26,644 bases of DNA from assembly GCA_964402115.1 (NCBI GenBank), contig CAYOBW010000077.1, positions 1 to 26,644 of the forward strand, written 5' to 3'. How positions within the stretch are numbered: position 1 is the stretch's first letter; the number at the start of each line of letters is the position of its first letter. Below, in pieces: positions 1 to 5,049 of this stretch. A program made the translations under genes and the position numbers. This DNA comes from CAYOBW01 sp964402115 (GTDB lineage Bacteria > Verrucomicrobiota > Kiritimatiellia > UBA8416 > CAYOBW01). The notes under the pieces were generated by a model. That model made no database searches and was not told the origin of the DNA. It saw nothing but the letters and a program-made list of their open reading frames with translations.

Positions 1-1
1 G

Positions 2-646
2 GTGCAGATCACAGTCGAGTTCGTGTCGTTCCCGCTGGCGACGCTGGAATCCGCCACCCGCACGAACCTGCCCCTGTCCGAGGCGCTCGCGGTCGCGGAC
101 CGGGAGGGCAGAGGCAAACTCGAGGCGGCGCCCACGATCCTGACACAGAGCGGCAACGAAGCTACTGTCAAGGCCGTGATCGAGGAGCGCTATCCGACGG
201 AGATCACCAGCGAAGCGTTCACGGGGGCGGCGACCAATGGCGGAGTCTGCGGCGTGGCCACCCTGCCCGGCGGCTTCGAAACGCGCGAGGTCGGGTGCAT
301 CCTCATGGTATTGCCGGAGATTGCGCCGGATCGGCAAACAATCTCGGTGACACTTGCGTCCGAGCAAGTGGCGCTGGATAACTGGCGGCCCTACGAGGTG
401 CTGCTGGGTCATGCCACCGGCGTGGCGAAAACGGCCCTGCCTCAACCGGAGTTCGCCGACAGCAGTTTGCAGACTCAACTGCGACTCCGCCCCGGCAGCC
501 GCCTGCTCGTCGGCGGCGGCATGCCACTGCCGAAAGGCAACAGCGTGGTCTGCAAGTTCATCACATGCCGGCTGCTCGACATGGAGGGCCGGGAGGTCAA
601 TCCGCCCAACCTGACAGCCCTGGGGCGTGCACTGCTGGCGGAGTGA
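2..646 (+). CDS. Secretin-like (type II/III secretion family) C-terminal domain protein, probably 5'-partial
   Basis: The reading frame is open to the left edge, so the GTG at position 2 is probably internal and the gene probably begins outside the window. The protein opens with a beta strand of secretin type (QITVEFVSF). It continues with a stretch like the secretin motif in which a sequence about toxicity to a tag is replaced by QSGNEATV, then YPTEI, then GGFETREVGCILMVLPEI (residues about 89-107) and a final strand pair ending in CRLLDMEG. The order 'YPTE...FETR.VG..L.V.P..' is what I know from secretin-related proteins common in PVC bacteria, some of them short paralogues rather than real outer-membrane secretins. 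The function here is therefore uncertain: an outer-membrane pore subunit or a secretin-fold protein. No upstream partner is visible. Homology moderate; exact role not determinable. Confidence 0.6.
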   Translation: MQITVEFVSFPLATLESATRTNLPLSEALAVADREGRGKLEAAPTILTQSGNEATVKAVIEERYPTEITSEAFTGAATNGGVCGVATLPGGFETREVGCILMVLPEIAPDRQTISVTLASEQVALDNWRPYEVLLGHATGVAKTALPQPEFADSSLQTQLRLRPGSRLLVGGGMPLPKGNSVVCKFITCRLLDMEGREVNPPNLTALGRALLAE

Positions 647-682
647 CCGTCGGCCCTGCGTTCGGTCAGCCAACCGACGGTC
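645..682 (+). terminator. Hairpin directly after the secretin-like gene
   Basis: A perfect 9-bp inverted repeat (GACCGTCGG at 645-653, CCGACGGTC at 674-682) begins inside the stop codon of the upstream gene and encloses a 20-nt loop. There is no T-run after it, so it is not a classical rho-independent terminator. It could be an RNA-stabilising 3' hairpin or a weak terminator. Confidence 0.35.
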
Positions 683-735
683 GCCGCGATCCCCGCACAC
701 AGGAGACAGGGAGTGGCAAAGGTGCGGTGCAGGAT

Positions 736-1039
736 GGTGAGGAAGGTCGCCCGGCTCGGCGCGCAGAGCGAGTTCACGACGAAGGCGTAGCGGAAGCGCA
801 CCCCCTCGGCGGCGAGCCGGTCGAGGTTCGGCGTCTTCAGGAACGGGAAGCGGACGCGTTCGCCCTGTTCCCGCTGCACGACACCCAGCGTATCCCAGCG
901 CTGGTCGTCGGTGACGATGAGGATGAAGTTGGGCTTGCGCGCCGACCCCCACTCCCGCCAGGAGCCCGCAGACAACCGCACACAGACCCACCGATGTCTT
1001 CCGCAGCCTCGCGCCAGGCTGAGTACCAGCCGCACACAA
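736..1039 (-). pseudogene. Sulfatase (arylsulfatase family) N-terminal remnant, frameshifted and truncated
   Basis: Read on the minus strand, about 70 codons match the start of a type I (formylglycine) sulfatase: KPNFILIVTDDQRWDTLG with the metal-binding DD pair, then KTPNLDRLAAEGVRF, then the maturation site LCAPSRATFLT, whose CxPSR cysteine codon is at 765-763. The match stops at about 736 and the following in-frame residues no longer resemble a sulfatase, so most of the catalytic domain is missing. A good signal peptide (RKTSVGLCAVVCGLLAGVGVGAQA) lies immediately upstream but in a different frame; a possible TTG start at 1039 follows a GGAGG-like sequence. One indel near 945 would join the two. 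The gene is therefore broken at least twice. An intact family member would be about 450-550 residues. Confidence 0.75.
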
Positions 1040-1368
1040 CCCCCCTCCGGTGGCACGGTCTTCGCGCCGCCCCATGTCCCACGCCCCCGGACGCCGCCTC
1101 GCGGCCCGTCACCCCGCCGATCGCCGCCTCACCCCAGCCCGGCAACCGCCCCGGGCCACCTCGGTGCCTCCGTCTTCACGATCCCACCCCCTTGGCACAC
1201 GTTTCAGACAGATCAGAGAGGGATTTGACGCGTCTGCCCTGCGCAAGCCCCACTACAGGCTTGTCATTCCGAGATCGTTCTGACACTCTCCTCCTGTCGA
1301 AATGCTCGTGACAGCGTAGGTCGGATTCGTCGGGTGCGAGCGAGTGCCGCCCGAGGAGCGATGGCAGA
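1040..1368. other. Gene-poor stretch
   Basis: No convincing coding region on either strand. The left half (about 1060-1190) is C-rich on the plus strand with overlapping low-complexity frames (Pro/Arg-rich translations) typical of non-coding GC-rich DNA. The right half (about 1200-1368) has mixed composition and leads straight into the strong terminator at 1369-1400, so it could hold the body of a small RNA or the 3' end of an unrecognised transcript. I see no tRNA or recognised ncRNA fold. Confidence 0.5.
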
Positions 1369-1400
1369 GCGCCCGCGGAGTCCGCGGGCGCACTTTTTTT
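1369..1400 (+). terminator. Rho-independent terminator
   Basis: A perfect 10-bp stem, GCGCCCGCGG (1369-1378) and CCGCGGGCGC (1382-1391), with a 3-nt loop AGT, followed by AC and seven T (1394-1400) on the plus strand. This is a textbook intrinsic terminator for plus-strand transcription. No plus-strand gene ends shortly before it, the nearest being the secretin-like gene at 646. It lies 45 nt before the start chosen for the next gene, which insulates that gene from upstream transcription. Confidence 0.85.
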
Positions 1401-1444
1401 GCAGGTGGTTTATGGTTTGGCGGTGTGTTCACCGAAGTACACGC

Positions 1445-2458
1445 ATGATCGGTCGCCCGCAACGCCTCCTTGCCGTGCTGGCTAGCGTCGTTTTGGCCGC
1501 CGTCGCCGATCACGTTCTCGTGCGCTGGCTGAAACTGGGCGGGAGGAACGCAGTGGCCGCAGCGCGGTTGGGCTCGGCCACGGGGCTTCCCCCCGTTTTC
1601 GTGGCGGGATCATCACTACTCTTTTACGGTTTGGACTGGGAAGGCATCGCGCAGTCGTGGAACCGCGCTGTGGCCACGTTCGGCGTGGCGAGCGGGTCCC
1701 CCGTGGAACTGGAGCAGCTTCAGGCGCGTTGCGAGCAGGCGACGCTCACTGTGGTGGGTGTGTCGCTTTTCGATTTCAACGAGTACTGTGTTTCGGACTA
1801 CCGGGCCGAGCTTGTACCGATCGAACAAACGCTGCGCGACTTGTGGCAGACCCGGACGGAATGGCCCTGCTGTAAACGCGTGTTGAGCCAGTATCCGCTC
1901 TTCTTCTCACGAAAGGCGTTTCCCACCGCCGGACGATCCCTTGCGGTCATGGTGGGCGTGCGCCAGAAGCTGCGCGATTGGCGGAACATGGGCGCTACCT
2001 CGGCGACCGTGGCGGACGGGCCGTCATTCGAACAGAAGGCCATCGCCACTGCGGCGGCGCGGATCACGGACTGGGACCGTGCCCGGCTTTTGCGCAACGT
2101 GGCCGTGCTCCGAGACGCCATTCGCGGGTGCCACACCTTCAACGGCCCCAAACGCTTGGCCCTGGAGCGCATGTTGAAGAAGGCCGTTGCGCACGGTCAC
2201 GCAGTGGTCGTGGTGTTGCCTGTGTCCGCCTACTACCGCGGGGCGTTCCTGGACGCGAACACGGAAGTTCAATTCGAGTCCACCCTCGCCGGGGTCAGGC
2301 ACGCGGTTCCCGGTGTGGTCTGGGTGCGACTGGATGATCTGCCGGCGCTGCAGTCCGATTCCAACTACTGGGACCTTGTGCACCTGAACGTTGCCGGCCG
2401 TGCCGTGGCCACGGACTTCTTCCTCGAACGCTTGAAGGGCGAGCTCTCGGCGCTATGA
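1445..2458 (+). CDS. SGNH-hydrolase-like membrane-anchored protein (MBOAT partner)
   Basis: The protein has 337 residues with one N-terminal membrane anchor (about residues 7-27). A block I-like segment VFVAGSSLLFYG (51-62) could supply the nucleophile serine (S56/S57). A C-terminal DLVH (D310, H313) fits the block V Asp-x-x-His of SGNH/GDSL enzymes and of DltD/AlgJ/AlgX-type acyl-transfer proteins. Its stop codon overlaps the start of the MBOAT gene (ATGA at 2455-2458), so the two are translationally coupled. The known pattern is that an MBOAT protein brings an acyl group across the membrane and an SGNH-type partner transfers it to a periplasmic glycan; I infer the same here. Upstream in-frame ATGs exist (1334, 1361, 1412), but the first two lie before or inside the terminator hairpin, so 1445 is preferred. 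No strong ribosome binding site is visible. Confidence 0.7.
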   Translation: MIGRPQRLLAVLASVVLAAVADHVLVRWLKLGGRNAVAAARLGSATGLPPVFVAGSSLLFYGLDWEGIAQSWNRAVATFGVASGSPVELEQLQARCEQATLTVVGVSLFDFNEYCVSDYRAELVPIEQTLRDLWQTRTEWPCCKRVLSQYPLFFSRKAFPTAGRSLAVMVGVRQKLRDWRNMGATSATVADGPSFEQKAIATAAARITDWDRARLLRNVAVLRDAIRGCHTFNGPKRLALERMLKKAVAHGHAVVVVLPVSAYYRGAFLDANTEVQFESTLAGVRHAVPGVVWVRLDDLPALQSDSNYWDLVHLNVAGRAVATDFFLERLKGELSAL

Positions 2459-3879
2459 TCTTTACGTCGTTCGAATTCGTCCTCTTCTTTCTTCTTGTGC
2501 TGGTACTGCGCGGCATGTGGCGCAGTTTCGAGGGCGAGAAGCGTTTTCTGCTTGTGGCCAGCTACCTGTTCTACATGAGCTGGAACGTCGCTTGCGGTGG
2601 TCTGATCCTCTTCACCTCGCTGGTGGACTTCTACGTTGGCCGTCGCCTGGCCGAGATGGAATCGCCAGGCCGGCGCAAGGGTTTGCTGGTCCTAAGCCTC
2701 GTGATCAACCTTGGCCTGCTGGGCTTCTTCAAGTACACAAACTTTCTCGGCAACAACGTCGTCTTCCTGCTCTCGCTGGTGGGCGTGACGCTGAATCCGG
2801 TCCATTTCGACATCATCCTGCCGGCGGGCGTGTCGTTCTTCACCTTTCAGAGCATGAGTTACACGATCGACGTGTATCGCCGCCAACTTGCGCCCTGTCG
2901 GAACGTGCGAGATTTCCTGCTCTTCGTGGCCTTCTTTCCGCAACTCGTCGCTGGCCCCATCGTCCGTGCGGCGGATTTCCTTCCGCAACTCACCCGGCGC
3001 GTCCGCGGCTCGTGGATGGACATCGAGGCCGGCTTGGTGCTGTTCGCCGTCGGCGCAGTCAAGAAGATCGTCATTTCCGACAATATCGCGTCGCACGTGG
3101 ACACCATTTTCGCCAATCCGGGGGCTTTCGATGCTGCGACGCTACTACAAGGGCTGCTGGGTTATGCGGTGCAGATCTACTGCGATTTCTCCGGTTACTC
3201 GGACATGGCCATCGGGTGCGCACGGATGATGGGCTTCCGCTTCATGGACAATTTCGCCATGCCCTACAGTGCGCTCAGCATTGCTGAATTCTGGCGGCGC
3301 TGGCATATGTCCCTCTCTGCCTGGCTGCGCGACTACCTGTACGTTCCGCTCGGCGGCAACCGCCGGGGTGTCGCACGGACTTACGTCAACCTCATGCTTA
3401 CGATGCTCCTGGGCGGCCTGTGGCACGGGGCCAGTTGGAACTTCGTCGTGTGGGGTGGGCTGCATGGCGTGGCCCTGGTCGTTCATAAGGCCTGGCTGAC
3501 GCTGCGTCCACCGCCCGCGCAACCGTCCGGCCGGATTCGCGGGGCGGCCGGGCAAATTGCATCCCGCGCCCTCACCCTCGGCGTCGTGCTGGTCGGCTGG
3601 ATCTTCTTTCGCGCCCAAGGCTGCGGCAATGCCTGGATCTACTTCAGCCGACTGGCAACCTGGAACACCAGCGGAACCTTCCTGCTTTCGCACACCATTG
3701 TCCCGGCTGTCGCGGCCGTGGTTGTGACGCATCTCCTCATCTACAAGGATCGTCACTGGGCAGAGGAAATCCTGCAGGCGAGCCTGCCTTGGCGCATCGT
3801 GGTCTACGCGTCCCTGTTGCTGCTGATCGTGACCCTCGGGGCAACGAATTCCGCGGCGTTCATCTACTTCCGGTTCTGA
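2455..3879 (+). CDS. MBOAT family O-acyltransferase (AlgI/PatA-like)
   Basis: A 474-residue polytopic inner-membrane protein with about ten hydrophobic segments. The family hallmarks are clear: ILPAGVSFFTFQSMSY (121-136), the FPQLVAGPIVR segment (161-171), YCDFSGYSDMAIG (242-254), AEFWRRWHMSLSAWLRDYLY (277-296) and GLWHGASWNFVVWGGLHG (321-338), with the conserved histidine at H324. Length and motif order match AlgI, PatA and related membrane-bound O-acyltransferases that move acetyl or other acyl groups from a cytoplasmic donor to an extracytoplasmic sugar polymer. The gene starts inside the stop codon of the SGNH-like gene. The acceptor cannot be read from the sequence: there are no polysaccharide synthase genes beside it, so peptidoglycan, an exopolysaccharide or another glycan are all possible. 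Confidence 0.93.
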   Translation: MIFTSFEFVLFFLLVLVLRGMWRSFEGEKRFLLVASYLFYMSWNVACGGLILFTSLVDFYVGRRLAEMESPGRRKGLLVLSLVINLGLLGFFKYTNFLGNNVVFLLSLVGVTLNPVHFDIILPAGVSFFTFQSMSYTIDVYRRQLAPCRNVRDFLLFVAFFPQLVAGPIVRAADFLPQLTRRVRGSWMDIEAGLVLFAVGAVKKIVISDNIASHVDTIFANPGAFDAATLLQGLLGYAVQIYCDFSGYSDMAIGCARMMGFRFMDNFAMPYSALSIAEFWRRWHMSLSAWLRDYLYVPLGGNRRGVARTYVNLMLTMLLGGLWHGASWNFVVWGGLHGVALVVHKAWLTLRPPPAQPSGRIRGAAGQIASRALTLGVVLVGWIFFRAQGCGNAWIYFSRLATWNTSGTFLLSHTIVPAVAAVVVTHLLIYKDRHWAEEILQASLPWRIVVYASLLLLIVTLGATNSAAFIYFRF

Positions 3880-4072
3880 TTTCTGCCGAGCTTTCCTCCC
3901 GTCATCCTGGCCCTGCTTACCCTCCCGCGCAGCCAGCTCGCGGATGGCCATGGTTGGCGTGTGATTGTCTGCCCTTGAAGGTCGTTGACCCTAACCGGGA
4001 GGAGGGTGCCAAGGAAGGGGCCAGGCCACAAGCCGAACCGCGCGGAACGTCAGACGATCACGGTGCGGGAGT

Positions 4073-4094
4073 GGTCAGGATTGGAATCCCGACC
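4073..4094. repeat. Imperfect palindrome, copy 1
   Basis: A 22-nt element starting GGTCAGGAT and ending CCCGACC, whose two halves are near reverse complements (GGTC/GACC and GGAT/ATCC with one mismatch between them). A second copy with the same ends lies 68 bp downstream. In an intergenic space between convergent genes it could act as a REP-like element or as an RNA hairpin at transcript ends. Confidence 0.5.
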
Positions 4095-4140
4095 CACGTG
4101 GCGCGGCGGCGCTGACGCGGACGGGGCGGGTAGCCTCGCA

Positions 4141-4162
4141 GGTCAGGATCGCACTCCCGACC
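4141..4162. repeat. Imperfect palindrome, copy 2
   Basis: The second copy shares its first nine (GGTCAGGAT) and last eight (TCCCGACC) bases with the copy at 4073-4094 and differs only in the middle. The flanking bases are not alike, so the repeated unit is about 22 nt and not part of a longer duplication. Confidence 0.5.
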
Positions 4163-4229
4163 GGACCTCTGCGGCGAATGGCATGCCAATATGTGCCGGC
4201 AGGGGAGCGCAGCCAACCGTCATTCGCGT

Positions 4230-4646
4230 TCAGCGGGCCGGTTTGGCGGCCGGACTGTTTGTCGCCGGCACGGCGCTGGGCGTCGCGGGCGGAGTCTGGC
4301 CTGCCGCGGGCGCGGGCGCCTGGGGCGCCGTGTTGTACCGAATCTGGTACTTATCGACGATCGTCTTCGCCTCGGTGTTCTTGGCTGACAAAGCGATGAG
4401 GTCGAACATCAGCGTCTTCATCTTCTCCTCGGCCTCGAACGCCTGCGCCGCTGCGGTATCCTGCTGGTCGCGCATCCGCACGCCCATATAGCAGTCGCGC
4501 AAGGTAGCCACGAGGTTCCACGTCAGGATGGTCCCCAGGCTGAGCCCCATGAGCACGAGCGGCCAGAAAGGTCCCGGTAACTCCTCGGAGCTGGATGGCT
4601 GACTGACAGGCTGGCCGGCGGGTTGGCTGGACAGGGTGTTTTTCAA
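4230..4646 (-). CDS. Small single-pass membrane protein of unknown function
   Basis: I do not recognise a family. The 138-residue protein has a Ser/Gln/Pro-rich N-terminus, one membrane span (about residues 26-47, PFWPLVLMGLSLGTILTWNL), then an amphipathic charged segment rich in Glu, Lys and Ala (about 55-105, EAEEKMKTLMFDLIALSAKN) that may form a helix or coiled coil, and a low-complexity Ala/Pro tail. The start is inferred as TTG at 4646 because a GGAGAAGAAG sequence lies at suitable spacing and it forms a TTGA overlap with the stop of the upstream gene; there is no ATG in the frame nearby except far upstream inside the preceding gene. It probably works together with the preceding small membrane protein. 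Confidence 0.65.
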   Translation of the reverse strand: MKNTLSSQPAGQPVSQPSSSEELPGPFWPLVLMGLSLGTILTWNLVATLRDCYMGVRMRDQQDTAAAQAFEAEEKMKTLMFDLIALSAKNTEAKTIVDKYQIRYNTAPQAPAPAAGQTPPATPSAVPATNSPAAKPAR

Positions 4647-4972
4647 GGCTTCTTCTCCGTCGCTGCGTTCGGTACTGCGTTGGAAGTGGCGCTGTCCGGG
4701 GTCGCCGCAGGCAGCTGCACGGTGTAGCCGTGCCGGGCCAGCATGGTGCGCAGCGGTTCGTTGCGAACGCCTGCCGCACCGAGATCCTGCATCAGGTTGG
4801 CGCGAATCTGCTGCCCCTGCTGACCGAGTATGCCGGCGTTGAGACGCGCCTGCTGCTCGTTGAGGCGTTGCTGGATGCGTTGCCGCACCATGGCCGCCGA
4901 AACCACTCCGATGCTGAGGCCCAGGCACACGAAGCCCAGCAGCAAAACGATCACATACTTGCGTGCAGTCAT
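4643..4972 (-). CDS. Small single-pass membrane protein of unknown function
   Basis: A 109-residue protein with an N-terminal membrane anchor or uncleaved signal (about residues 5-27, YVIVLLLGFVCLGLSIGVVSA), then a Gln/Arg/Leu-rich helix (about 28-60, RQRIQQRLNEQQARL) that looks like a short coiled coil, and a Thr/Ala/Asn-rich tail. A strong ribosome binding site (AGGAGGGGAG, six bases before the ATG) supports the start at 4972. It lies 77 nt after the DinG-like gene and overlaps the next small gene by 4 nt (TTGA). No domain is recognised. The shared architecture of the two proteins (span plus periplasmic helix plus disordered tail) suggests that they form a complex. Confidence 0.7.
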   Translation of the reverse strand: MTARKYVIVLLLGFVCLGLSIGVVSAAMVRQRIQQRLNEQQARLNAGILGQQGQQIRANLMQDLGAAGVRNEPLRTMLARHGYTVQLPAATPDSATSNAVPNAATEKKP

Positions 4973-5049
4973 AGCTTACTCCCCTCCTGCTACCCTTGTT
5001 GCCGCGAAACGGTAGCGACTTTCAGCCCCGTAAGCAAGCAAATGCCAAC

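Larger units (their letters stand above)
3880..4229. other. Intergenic stretch between convergent genes
   Basis: About 350 bp between the 3' ends of the MBOAT gene (plus) and a small membrane protein gene (minus). I see no credible gene on either strand: a plus-strand frame running from about 3985 into the next gene is Arg/Gly-rich and without recognisable domains. It contains two copies of an imperfect palindrome (listed separately) but no hairpin followed by a T-run for either flanking gene. Confidence 0.55.

Noticed and set aside
4060..4170. tRNA T-arm-like text (GGATTGGAATCCCGACC)
   Set aside because: No GTTCRA core, no acceptor or anticodon stem; the second copy of the motif shows it is a small palindromic repeat.
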